From Paragemmobacter straminiformis (GTDB lineage: Bacteria > Pseudomonadota > Alphaproteobacteria > Rhodobacterales > Rhodobacteraceae), in the NCBI RefSeq assembly GCF_014243445.1, contig NZ_JACLQD010000001.1, positions 248,001 to 312,000 of the forward strand: a stretch of 64,000 nucleotides of DNA. The letters run 5' to 3'. The notes beneath the pieces are model-generated. The model worked only from the letters and a program-made list of their open reading frames with translations. It had not been told where the DNA came from and ran no database searches. Shown one piece after another: positions 1 to 8,834 of this stretch; the first letter of the stretch is position 1, and the number at the start of each line of letters is the position of its first letter. The position numbers and the translations under genes are program-made.

Positions 1-2
1 GG

Positions 3-3000
3 CCAATGGCCTATGCTTTGGCGTGGATCTCCGTCTCTGGCGGGGAATCCGTTATGCCGCCTTGGGTGCGGGCCTCGTTCCCGCAGGCGGCGCTGATCGT
101 GCGTGCGCTGCGCGACACGAATTGCGGCAAGCCTTCGTGCCAATGGTGCGCGACCATGAACGACCCCAAGGGTGCGCTGAAGAAGTGGTTCGGCTTTCCG
201 GCCTTCCGCCCCGAACCGACCGACGCCACGGGCCGCCCGCTGCAAGAGGTGATCGTCGAGAAAAGCATGGCGCATGGCCATGTGCTTGGCATTCTTCCGA
301 CCGGCACGGGGAAATCGGTCTGCTATCAGGTTCCCGCCCTCAGCCTTTATGAAAAGACCGGCGCGTTGACGGTCGTGATCTCGCCGCTCGTTGCCCTGAT
401 GGCCGATCAGGTTCAGGGGATGGAGCGCGCGGGCATTTCCTCGGCCGTCACGATCAACGGGATGCTGTCGATGCCTGAGCGGCAAGAGGCGCTGGATCGC
501 GTCCGGCTGGGTCAGGCGGCTATCCTGCTGATCTCGCCCGAGCAGTTACGCTCGGTCTCGGTCCGGTCGGTATTGAAGCAGCGCGAGGTCGGGCTTTGGG
601 TGCTGGACGAGGCGCATTGCGTCTCGAAATGGGGTCACGACTTCCGGCCCGATTATCGCTACATTGGGCGCTTCATCCGGGAATTTTCGGGGGATGCGCC
701 AATCGCGCCCGTGCTATGCCTGACTGCCACGGCAAAGCCCGAGGTCGTGCGCGACATCACCGATCATTTCCGTGATCGGCTCGGTGTCGAGCTGGGCCTT
801 TTCGACGGCGGGGCGACGCGGACGAACCTGACGTTCTCCGTCTTGCCGACAGGCCGTGAAAGCAAGCTGGGCGACATCCTAAAAGCGATCGAGGATCATT
901 TGCCCGAGGGGCGCTCGGGCGCTGTGGTCTATTGTGCAAGCCGGAAAGCAACTGAAAGGATTGCAGAACATCTGAAAAGTCAGGGACTGGCCGCAGCCCA
1001 CTTTCATGCAGGACTGACTGCCGAAGAAAAACGGACCGTGCAGGAAGCCTTTCGCATCGGCGACTTGCGGGTCATTGCGGCGACCAACGCCTTCGGGATG
1101 GGAATCGACAAGCCCGATATCCGGCTTGTCGTCCATGCCGACATTCCCGGTTCGCTCGAAAACTACCTGCAAGAGGCGGGGCGCGCCGGACGCGACCGAC
1201 AGCCCGCCGACTGCGTGCTGCTTTACCATACCGACGATGTCGAACGGCAATTTACGTTGACCGCCCGCTCGCATCTGAAACGGCACGAGATCGGTGCGAT
1301 CCTGAAAGCACTGCGCCGGATCGACGAACAGGGCCGCAACGGTGGCAAGGTGGTTGCGACCACGGGCGAGATCGTGCGCGAGGAGAAGGACCGCGAATTC
1401 GTCCGCGACAGCGCGACAGATGACACACGGGTCAAGACGGCGGTGTCTTGGCTGGAGGAGGCGACGCTCGTCGCCCGCGAAGAGAACCGGGTGCAGGTGT
1501 TTCCGTCATCGCTGCGCGTCCGCACTCTGGCCGAAGCGGAAACCCTGCTGAACAAGCCCCATATCACCAGCACGCGGCGCAAGCAGCTTCTGGACATCGT
1601 GCGCCACCTGATGAACGTGCCCGCCGATCAGGGCGTCTCGACCGATGAACTCACCGGGATCGCGGGCCTGACCCACCGCGGGCTCGCCAAGGCGATGGCC
1701 GATCTCGAAACGCTCGGCGTGGCTAAGAATGACATCGCCATCACGGTTCAAGTCCATATCGGGATCGAGAACGCCTCGCGCCAACGCTTCGCGGCGGCCA
1801 GCGCGCTGGAACGCGGGCTGATCGGCACGATGCGCGAACTCTCACCCGAAGCCGATGCCCATGGCGGCGGCCATCTCGACCTGACCCTCGCCAGCCAAAG
1901 ACTGCGCGAAACGGGGAACGCCAGCGCGGGCCCCCACATCCTCGAACGCCTCCTCCGCAGCATCGAACGCGACGGGCGCGACGAGGATGGCGGCCAAGGC
2001 AACATCCGGCTGCGCAAACTCTCGGCCAAGACGCTCGAGGTCACTTTGCAACGTTCGTGGCGGGTGGTCGAACAGACGGCGGCCCTGCGCTGGACGGCAG
2101 CGGAACGGTTGCTGGAATTCCTCATTTCCAAGACGCCGCCCGGCAGCCGCGGCAAGGATATTCAGGTCGAGACGACACTCGGCGACCTCATCGCCACGCT
2201 GAATGGCGATGCGGTGATCCGGGCTGCGGGCATCAAGGACATGACCAAGCTGATGGAGCGTGGCCTCCTATGGCTGCACGAACAAGAGGTCCTGACGCTG
2301 GGCAAGGGGCTGACCGTGTTCCGCTCGGCCATGACGATCCACCTCAACCCCGAACGGGGCCAGTTCGCGGCCAAGGACTTCCTGCCCCTGCAAGAGCATT
2401 ACCGCGAACAGACCGTTCAAACCCATGTCATGGCCGCCTATGCCGACAAGGGGCTGGACAACATCGCCGAGGCGCAGCGACTGGCGCAGGATTACTTCGC
2501 CTTGGATCAGGACCGCTTCCTGCGCCGCTGGCTGCCCGGAAAAAGCGTCGAGATCCGCCGCCAGACCACCGGCAAGGCGTGGAAACAGATCGTCGATGAC
2601 CTCGGCAACCCTGCCCAACAGGACATCGTTGCCGATGACCGCGAGGAGACCAACGTCCTCGTGCTCGCCGGTCCGGGATCGGGCAAGACGCGGGTGCTGG
2701 TGCACCGCATCGCCTATCTGCTGCGCGTCCGGCGCGAGGACCCGCGGGGTATCCTCGTCCTGACCTACAACCGCCACGCCGCCGCCGAGATCAAGGCCCG
2801 CCTGCGCGGTCTGGTGGGTGAGGATGCCGCTTGGGTCACCGTCTCGACCTGCCACGCACTTGCGATGCGTCTGGTGGGGGCAAGTTTTGCCGGTGCCGCG
2901 ACCGAGACGCGCGACTTCGACGCCGTCCTGCAAGACGCCGTGCGCCTGATCAACGGCGAAGGTCTCAGCCGAGCCGAAGCCGAAGCACAACGCGAGGCGC

Positions 3001-4436
3001 TGATCCAGGGCTACCGCTGGATTCTTGTTGACGAGTATCAGGATATCGGCCCCGACGAATACGCGCTGATCGCTGCCGTTGCGGGGCGTTCGCTGGAAGA
3101 CCCCGACCAGCGGCTCAGCCTCTTTGCGGTGGGGGATGACGACCAGAACATCTACGCCTTCAGCGGTGCGTCGATTTCGTTCATCCGCCAGTTCGAACAG
3201 GATTACCGCGCCAAGCCGAAATTCCTGACCGAGAATTACCGCTCGACCCGCTACATCATCGACGCGGCCAATCAGGTCATCGAACCGGCGCAGGGCCGAA
3301 TGAAGGCGGGCCACCCGATCACCGTGGACAAGGTTCGCAGCCTGCATCCCGGCGGCGGGGTCATGGCGACCTATGACCCCGTGGGGCGTGGCCGTGTGCA
3401 ATTCCTCGACGTGGCGGGCGATGATGTCGCTCAAGGCGTCGCGGCGGTGGATGAACTGGTGCGCCTGTCGCATCTGGACCCGAACTTCGCATGGTCGCGC
3501 ACGGCCATCATCTCGCGCGACTGGAAGCGGCTCGCCCCCGTGCGGGCCTATGCCGAAAAGCTGGGCCTGCCGGTCGAGATGGCCAATGAAAAGCTGCCCA
3601 GCGTCTGGCGCATGCGCGAGATGCAGCGACTGGTGACGGGCCTGCGCGAGCAGCCTTCGGTGATGTTGACGATCCAGAATATCCTCGAAGTCCTGAACCG
3701 CCACCGCCCGACCCGCTGGACCGACCTGATCGCTGAAGGCATTGCCGACCTCGCCCGCGACCTTGGCACCAAGACGATCCCCGTGCCGGACGCGATAGAA
3801 TGGCTCGCCGAATGGGCACGCGATGTCAGGGGCGCGCAGCGCGGGTTGCTCCTGCTGACCGCGCACCGCTCCAAAGGTCTGGAATTCGACCATGTCGTCA
3901 TCTTGAACGGCGGCTGGCAGGCACTCTCGCAGGGCGAGGACGGCGAGGCCCCCCGCCGCCTCTTCTACGTCGCCATGACCCGCGCACGCCGCAGCCTAGC
4001 CGTCGTCACCAGCGGTGCCCATGCCTTCGTGCGGGCCGATAGCGAAAGCGAGCTCTTGCGCAGGGTCGAGCCACCCCGACCGGCTGATCTGCCAGAACCG
4101 GACCAATACCAGCTGCCAGACATGGGAGTGGTCGACCTTTCCTACGCAGGCCGAGTTGCAGACTCGAGCCCGTCGCTGGCGGCTATTGTGGCGACCGAAG
4201 TGGACGCACCCGTGACCCTCGACCATCGAGAGGGCAAATGGATGATCCTTGACACGAAGGGGCGGGTCCTCGGGCGTATGGCGTCGAACTGGGACCCTCC
4301 GCGGGGAACTCAACTTGTCTCAGGAAAGGTGGGTGCCATCGTCCGCTGGACCAAGGCCGACAATGAGGAGGCGTTTCAGACCTACATCAAGCGCGGGGAG
4401 TGGGAGACGGTTCTTCCCGAGCTGGTGTTTCGATAG
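3..4436 (+). CDS. RecQ-UvrD fusion DNA helicase (5' end outside window)
   Basis: This is a large two-motor ATP-dependent DNA helicase. Numbering from the first ATG (base 6), a RecQ-type SF2 core comes first: Walker A GILPTGTGKS at about 95-104, WVLDEAHCVSKWGHDFRP near 200, and the GMGIDKPD and QEAGRAGRD motifs near 370-400. A UvrD/PcrA-type SF1 helicase follows: LAGPGSGKTRVL near 890, ILVDEYQDIGPDEY near 1005, GDDDQNIYAFSGAS near 1043, LTAHRSKGLEFDHVV near 1284 and YVAMTRARRSL near 1320. A cysteine cluster C40-x4-C45-x2-C48 lies just before the RecQ core and may bind metal. The frame is open to base 1 and has no convincing start at base 6, so N-terminal residues are probably missing. Both cores keep their key motifs. 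It lies 297 bp upstream of, and on the same strand as, the STAND nuclease candidate. A role in repair or in phage defence is inference. Confidence 0.9.
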   Translation, partial: PMAYALAWISVSGGESVMPPWVRASFPQAALIVRALRDTNCGKPSCQWCATMNDPKGALKKWFGFPAFRPEPTDATGRPLQEVIVEKSMAHGHVLGILPTGTGKSVCYQVPALSLYEKTGALTVVISPLVALMADQVQGMERAGISSAVTINGMLSMPERQEALDRVRLGQAAILLISPEQLRSVSVRSVLKQREVGLWVLDEAHCVSKWGHDFRPDYRYIGRFIREFSGDAPIAPVLCLTATAKPEVVRDITDHFRDRLGVELGLFDGGATRTNLTFSVLPTGRESKLGDILKAIEDHLPEGRSGAVVYCASRKATERIAEHLKSQGLAAAHFHAGLTAEEKRTVQEAFRIGDLRVIAATNAFGMGIDKPDIRLVVHADIPGSLENYLQEAGRAGRDRQPADCVLLYHTDDVERQFTLTARSHLKRHEIGAILKALRRIDEQGRNGGKVVATTGEIVREEKDREFVRDSATDDTRVKTAVSWLEEATLVAREENRVQVFPSSLRVRTLAEAETLLNKPHITSTRRKQLLDIVRHLMNVPADQGVSTDELTGIAGLTHRGLAKAMADLETLGVAKNDIAITVQVHIGIENASRQRFAAASALERGLIGTMRELSPEADAHGGGHLDLTLASQRLRETGNASAGPHILERLLRSIERDGRDEDGGQGNIRLRKLSAKTLEVTLQRSWRVVEQTAALRWTAAERLLEFLISKTPPGSRGKDIQVETTLGDLIATLNGDAVIRAAGIKDMTKLMERGLLWLHEQEVLTLGKGLTVFRSAMTIHLNPERGQFAAKDFLPLQEHYREQTVQTHVMAAYADKGLDNIAEAQRLAQDYFALDQDRFLRRWLPGKSVEIRRQTTGKAWKQIVDDLGNPAQQDIVADDREETNVLVLAGPGSGKTRVLVHRIAYLLRVRREDPRGILVLTYNRHAAAEIKARLRGLVGEDAAWVTVSTCHALAMRLVGASFAGAATETRDFDAVLQDAVRLINGEGLSRAEAEAQREALIQGYRWILVDEYQDIGPDEYALIAAVAGRSLEDPDQRLSLFAVGDDDQNIYAFSGASISFIRQFEQDYRAKPKFLTENYRSTRYIIDAANQVIEPAQGRMKAGHPITVDKVRSLHPGGGVMATYDPVGRGRVQFLDVAGDDVAQGVAAVDELVRLSHLDPNFAWSRTAIISRDWKRLAPVRAYAEKLGLPVEMANEKLPSVWRMREMQRLVTGLREQPSVMLTIQNILEVLNRHRPTRWTDLIAEGIADLARDLGTKTIPVPDAIEWLAEWARDVRGAQRGLLLLTAHRSKGLEFDHVVILNGGWQALSQGEDGEAPRRLFYVAMTRARRSLAVVTSGAHAFVRADSESELLRRVEPPRPADLPEPDQYQLPDMGVVDLSYAGRVADSSPSLAAIVATEVDAPVTLDHREGKWMILDTKGRVLGRMASNWDPPRGTQLVSGKVGAIVRWTKADNEEAFQTYIKRGEWETVLPELVFR

Positions 4437-4733
4437 AGCGTTGGTGCCTTAAAGTTGGGTCGCCTTTGGTCGGAAGAACTTGGGCGTTCGCGGAGGTCTT
4501 AACATCGGCAGTTTCGGCCCAAAGCAGCCGTTCCTAAATGGCACCTGATCATGCCAGCCTGCAGGCCCGACGGAAAATTGCCCTTCGGTCGGTGGGGTTT
4601 AGTAAGACAAACCTCGTTCCGGATATGTTCCAACCGAGGGTATTGCACATTCCTCGTGGTGCGCAAATATCATGGGCTCGGGCGACGACCCCGACACAAC
4701 ATTTTGAAATTGGTAATCAGAGTTTGACTGACC
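4437..4733. other. Intergenic spacer before the STAND gene
   Basis: This 297-bp spacer separates the helicase gene from the STAND-nuclease gene. It is AT-richer than the helicase gene. I see no convincing open reading frame, no strong intrinsic terminator and no clear sigma-70 promoter. The start codon at 4734 has no recognisable purine-rich Shine-Dalgarno sequence in front of it, so the downstream gene may be poorly translated or leaderless. Confidence 0.4.
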
Positions 4734-7700
4734 ATGCATCACTTTGATGTTCCATCCCTCAGGCTTGCCAATCTTTCGGACGGTGACTTTCGCGAGTTGG
4801 TTGCGCGTCTGTGCGAGGCTGAGCGGGAGCGACAGGGCGGGCATCGCAACGAAGTCCATTGGGGTGGGAGCCAGACGACACCAGATGGTGGCCTAGATGT
4901 GGTCGTCGAAGCGATAGGTCCATTCATCCCCATGGGTGCTCTTCAACGGCGACATGTCGGCATCCAGGTCAAGAAAGAGGATTTGCGAGGTGCAAAGATC
5001 GGTTCGGAAATGCGGCCAAATGGACGCGTGCGGACGTTGCTTTCCGACCTGGCAGCGAACGCAGGATCCTATTTGATCGTAAGCGCTTCTGCGAACTGTG
5101 CGAAAGGAACGATGATCGCCAAAAGAGAGTCTGCAATGCGCCAGGCCATTGCTGATGATCCGAATGCAGACAGGCTTCATGTCGGTTACATGGACCAGAA
5201 CGCAGTCGCGCGATGGGTCAGCGCGCACCCATCGGTCGCCGCATGGTTGCGAGAGCGTCTTGATTTGCCGACCTTGCGCGGTTGGAAATCATATGGGCGC
5301 TGGTCATCCACGCCCCATGGCCACGACGATGAATTGATTTGTGGAGATGGTCTGGTCGTCCGATTTCCGGATGGCACCGAAGTCCGACACATGCCTGACG
5401 CTCTCAATGCGATGTGCACGCTCGTCAAAGATGGCAGAAAGGCCCTGAGAATTGCCGGCCTTTCTGGGGTCGGGAAGAGCCGCATTGCGCAAGCACTCTT
5501 TGAAGACTGGCCTGTCGAGTCGCCTTTGTCGCGATCATTCGCACTCTATGCCGACTTCGGCGACGATCCGGAGCCGAGCCCCAAGGAAATGCTTCGGCAA
5601 CTGATCGAGTCCGGTAAGCCACATGTCTTGATCGTGGACAATTGCCCACCTGAGGCTCACACCGCGCTGGCGGAGGAATTGAGCAGAAAGAGCGGCTCGG
5701 TCAGGCTCATCACCATTGAGTATGACGTTCAGCTGGACAGGCCCACGGAGACCGATGTCGTTCGGATCGACACAGAGGGTAGTGAAATCCTGCGTTCATT
5801 GCTGCGACGAAGGCATCCATCTCTCAGCGACGTTGATGCTTTGCGTCTGGCTGATCTTGCGCAGGGTAATGCCAGGCTAGGATTGGCTCTGGCGGCAGCG
5901 ATGCCGATGACCGGCTCACTTTCCTCATTCGAGGATACGCAACTCTTCAACCGACTGTTTTGGCAGCGTGGAAAGATCGATCCGCTTCTGGAGGAGTCGG
6001 CAGGGGTTTTGTCCTTGGTCTATTCCTTCGACGTCGAAGGAGTAGAAAAGCCGGATGAATTGGCGATCCTAGCCCGACTGATCAATGTCCCGCGGAACTC
6101 CCTTTTTCGGCAGGTCGCGGTCTTGCAGAAGCGCGGCCTTGCGCAAGCTCGTGGTCGATGGCGAGCAATCTTGCCTCACGCGCTTGCAAATCGCTTGGCC
6201 AAAGAGAGCTTGGCATCGATTCCTCGAATGGACCTTCTTGATGCATTTGCGTCATCGAAGCGTCTTCGCCGCTCCTTCGCGAGACGGCTCTCATATCTGC
6301 ATGATGCAGACGAAGCCATTCGGATTGTGGAGGATTGGACGAAGGACGGGGGCCCGCTTGCAGGGGCAGCGGCCTCATTGGATCTGCTGGACATCGTCGG
6401 CCATCTTGTCCCTCATCATACTCTTGGCATCGTTGATGCTTTGATCTCGGCCGGTTCTCCGCGGTCCTGGGATTCCTTCAGAGCAGATCCAGTCACGCGT
6501 GTTTTGATGCGGATCGCTCGTGATGAGGCCTTTTTCGCTCCTGTCTGTGATAGACTTGTGGCGATCATCCGTGCCTTTCCCGAAGCCAAGAAGAACGCCG
6601 AGAATGCACTTGGGGCGCTGTTTCAACTCCATCTCTCCGGGACAAAAGCCAAGACTCTAGTTCGTCAAGCGGTCGCAAAGGCACATCTGACCCATCCCGA
6701 TGAAACGGTCCGGAAGATCGGTGTCGAGATGGTCAGATCAGCCCTGATTACCGAGCATTTTTCGTCACATGGCTTCCTTCATGATGACGCGCTTCCAGAG
6801 CCGTATGGGTGGTGGCCGAAGAACGATGAGGCCATAGCGTGGTATGCATCTTGGTATGACCTGGCAGTCGGCTCGGCTCTGAACGGTCATCCCTCCATCA
6901 GGGTCATGCTGCGAGCTGTCCTCGCATCGCGCGCCGGAGGCATCTGGCGAAGGGTTCCCTCGTTGCGCCCCGCAGTTGTTGCCGGGGTGAAACGTCTCCA
7001 TGAGGCGAAGGAGTTCCACGAAGGTCGGGCAGCCCTCATAGCGTTCATCAGTCTGAGCCGTCGCCGAAGGGAGGCATTCCCTCAAGAGGATGTAGAAGCC
7101 CTGACAGAGCTGATCACAGCAATGGAGCCAAGCGATCTTCCCGGTAAAGTGCGCCATGAATTGGCCCGCGCCGCAAAACATGATCTCGATTACGATCATG
7201 ATGACCACGCCAGAGCTAGGGCCGAGAAGGAAAGCCGGCTTGTCGATGTAGGCAGGGAACTGGGTGTCGATATCGACACTTTGAAAAAGGTCGCTCCGGA
7301 ACTTCTGAGTTCACCCGGAACCATTTACCATATCGGACACGGTATTGCTCAGGGTGCCCATGACTGGAAGGCCGTCTGGGAGATTCTCTGTGAGGAATAC
7401 TCCGGCCTCGGAGATGCGGCCAAGCAACCAGGCATTTTGGCAACGTTCTTGCACGAGATTGATCCAAAGGATCCCATCGTCGCCGATAGGCTACGGCAGG
7501 ACGCACGAACGCTTGCTGGGGTTCGCAAGATCTTTGGCATGTTGTTACCAAATGGAGAAATGTCGCAGGCGCAGCTCGAGGAAGTGCTGAGGCTCGCGGG
7601 CGATCCATCATGCGAACCGTTCTATCTGTCACGTCTTTTGTGGGAGAGGGATCGGAGTCTCCCGGACGATTTCAAGGCCTCGCTCCTGAGGGTTCTGAGT

Positions 7701-8495
7701 GCTCGCCCCGATGGACTGACCTGTGCGATGAACGCGCTGAACCATCTTGCAATGGATGATGACGGCATCGCTTGGTCAGATAGTTTGGCAGATGCCGCCA
7801 CCGGAGCGGTCATTTCTCTTGTTGAAACTGGCGAGACGAATACGAACAGGGAATATGAGGTAGCCCGCGTTGCACGTCGCTGCCTTGAAGGTGATGACGG
7901 GACACGTGCCCAGGCGATCCTTGCGGCGGTTGCCAATCGGTCGAATAGACGTCGTCTGTATTGGCCGGACTTCCGACAAGTTCTGGGAGTTATCGCCGAG
8001 CTGCATTCCGCTGAGTTTCTTGATTGGATGACGACCGAGCCTCAGTTTGAAGCTTTTCTGGATCTCCACGATGGCTATGAGCACTCACCCATGTGCCAGA
8101 TCCCGCCCGAAAAGCTCGTCGCCTGGTGTGGAGATGATCCAGAGCGCTGGGAAAAGGTGTCTGCAACCTTGCCGCCGTTCGCGTTCAACCAGTCAAATAT
8201 GGAAGAAGTCCCTCAAATGACCGAAACGGCACGTGTCTTTTTTTCTTCTGCTCCAGTCTCCGAAACCGTAATTCGTGCCTTCATCGAGAGAGTCAGCCCA
8301 ATGAGCTGGTCCGGCAGCAGGGCCACAGTCATGGAGCGTCGACTTGAAGCTCTTCTGCAATTGCGCATTGATTGCGACGAACAGGTTCGAGCTATCATCG
8401 ACCACGCGTCGGTCGCCATAAGCGCAGATATCGAAGCTGAACGTGCGCGGGAGGCCCTCCGCGACAGGGAGCGCGATCAGCGTTTTGAGCACTGA
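4734..8495 (+). CDS. Mrr-like nuclease / STAND NTPase, candidate Avs-like defence protein
   Basis: The 1253-residue protein has three parts. Residues 1-180 look like a restriction-endonuclease fold of Mrr type: DGGLDVVVE at about 51-59 and QVKKED at about 78-83 match the D-x-D...Q-x-K form of the PD-(D/E)xK active site. A P-loop NTPase follows, with Walker A GLSGVGKS at about 242-249 and Walker B HVLIVDN near 297-303, then a winged-helix-like stretch to about 500. The remaining 750 residues are leucine- and alanine-rich helical repeats without catalytic motifs. Effector plus STAND NTPase plus helical sensor is the architecture of antiviral Avs proteins, some of which carry Mrr-type nucleases. 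On this reading the C-terminus would recognise a phage protein and activate DNA cleavage. Family knowledge supports the architecture; function and ligand are inferred. The start at 4734 is the first ATG but lacks a clear ribosome site. Codon use is less GC-biased than in core genes. Confidence 0.75.
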   Translation: MHHFDVPSLRLANLSDGDFRELVARLCEAERERQGGHRNEVHWGGSQTTPDGGLDVVVEAIGPFIPMGALQRRHVGIQVKKEDLRGAKIGSEMRPNGRVRTLLSDLAANAGSYLIVSASANCAKGTMIAKRESAMRQAIADDPNADRLHVGYMDQNAVARWVSAHPSVAAWLRERLDLPTLRGWKSYGRWSSTPHGHDDELICGDGLVVRFPDGTEVRHMPDALNAMCTLVKDGRKALRIAGLSGVGKSRIAQALFEDWPVESPLSRSFALYADFGDDPEPSPKEMLRQLIESGKPHVLIVDNCPPEAHTALAEELSRKSGSVRLITIEYDVQLDRPTETDVVRIDTEGSEILRSLLRRRHPSLSDVDALRLADLAQGNARLGLALAAAMPMTGSLSSFEDTQLFNRLFWQRGKIDPLLEESAGVLSLVYSFDVEGVEKPDELAILARLINVPRNSLFRQVAVLQKRGLAQARGRWRAILPHALANRLAKESLASIPRMDLLDAFASSKRLRRSFARRLSYLHDADEAIRIVEDWTKDGGPLAGAAASLDLLDIVGHLVPHHTLGIVDALISAGSPRSWDSFRADPVTRVLMRIARDEAFFAPVCDRLVAIIRAFPEAKKNAENALGALFQLHLSGTKAKTLVRQAVAKAHLTHPDETVRKIGVEMVRSALITEHFSSHGFLHDDALPEPYGWWPKNDEAIAWYASWYDLAVGSALNGHPSIRVMLRAVLASRAGGIWRRVPSLRPAVVAGVKRLHEAKEFHEGRAALIAFISLSRRRREAFPQEDVEALTELITAMEPSDLPGKVRHELARAAKHDLDYDHDDHARARAEKESRLVDVGRELGVDIDTLKKVAPELLSSPGTIYHIGHGIAQGAHDWKAVWEILCEEYSGLGDAAKQPGILATFLHEIDPKDPIVADRLRQDARTLAGVRKIFGMLLPNGEMSQAQLEEVLRLAGDPSCEPFYLSRLLWERDRSLPDDFKASLLRVLSARPDGLTCAMNALNHLAMDDDGIAWSDSLADAATGAVISLVETGETNTNREYEVARVARRCLEGDDGTRAQAILAAVANRSNRRRLYWPDFRQVLGVIAELHSAEFLDWMTTEPQFEAFLDLHDGYEHSPMCQIPPEKLVAWCGDDPERWEKVSATLPPFAFNQSNMEEVPQMTETARVFFSSAPVSETVIRAFIERVSPMSWSGSRATVMERRLEALLQLRIDCDEQVRAIIDHASVAISADIEAERAREALRDRERDQRFEH

Positions 8496-8834
8496 CCATC
8501 ATGTCGCGCGCGTGCGAAGTCTAGACGAGGACATGAGGGAGACAGAAGCCTAGCGTGTAGACCCTCGCCCGTGTCATGGGCTGATGAAGTGGCCTGCCCC
8601 GATTCCGATCGGGGTAGGCTCAAAAAGCCGCCCGGATTTTTGCGCAGGGTGAGGGCGAAAGGCAACTTACCGCCAATTGCGACGCTGGCCTCCGCTCTTT
8701 ACGAAGTTTTTTCTTTCGCGCGGCGTTGAGACCTTCTGCTAGCTCGGACAGCTCGGACAGCTCGGACAGCTCGGACAGCTCGGACAGAGCAGTTCCGCCG
8801 CCCGAGATGTCCGAGCAAGGTTTTTCACTTGATC
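8496..8834. other. Convergent intergenic region with hairpin and tandem repeat
   Basis: This is the 339-bp space between the convergent STAND and DUF927 genes. It has no credible gene. A stem CCCCGA/TCGGGG at 8597-8614 lacks a following T-run on either strand, so it is only a weak terminator candidate. The far end carries a 9-bp tandem repeat, listed separately. Confidence 0.5.
8741..8785. repeat. Five tandem copies of a 9-bp repeat
   Basis: AGCTCGGAC occurs five times head to tail without a mismatch. An inverted half copy, GTCCGAGC, lies 23 bp further on at 8809-8816. The array sits 50 bp beyond the stop codon of the DUF927 gene, between two convergent genes. Such short direct repeats can be protein-binding iterons, a replication or partition site, or simple slippage repeats; the sequence alone does not decide. 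Confidence 0.85.

Noticed and set aside
2268-3893. 541-residue frame opposite the RecQ-UvrD gene
   Set aside because: It is antisense to conserved helicase motifs; open only because of codon bias in GC-rich DNA.
8741-8785. CRISPR array
   Set aside because: The repeats are 9 bp and directly adjacent, without spacers, and no cas gene is near.
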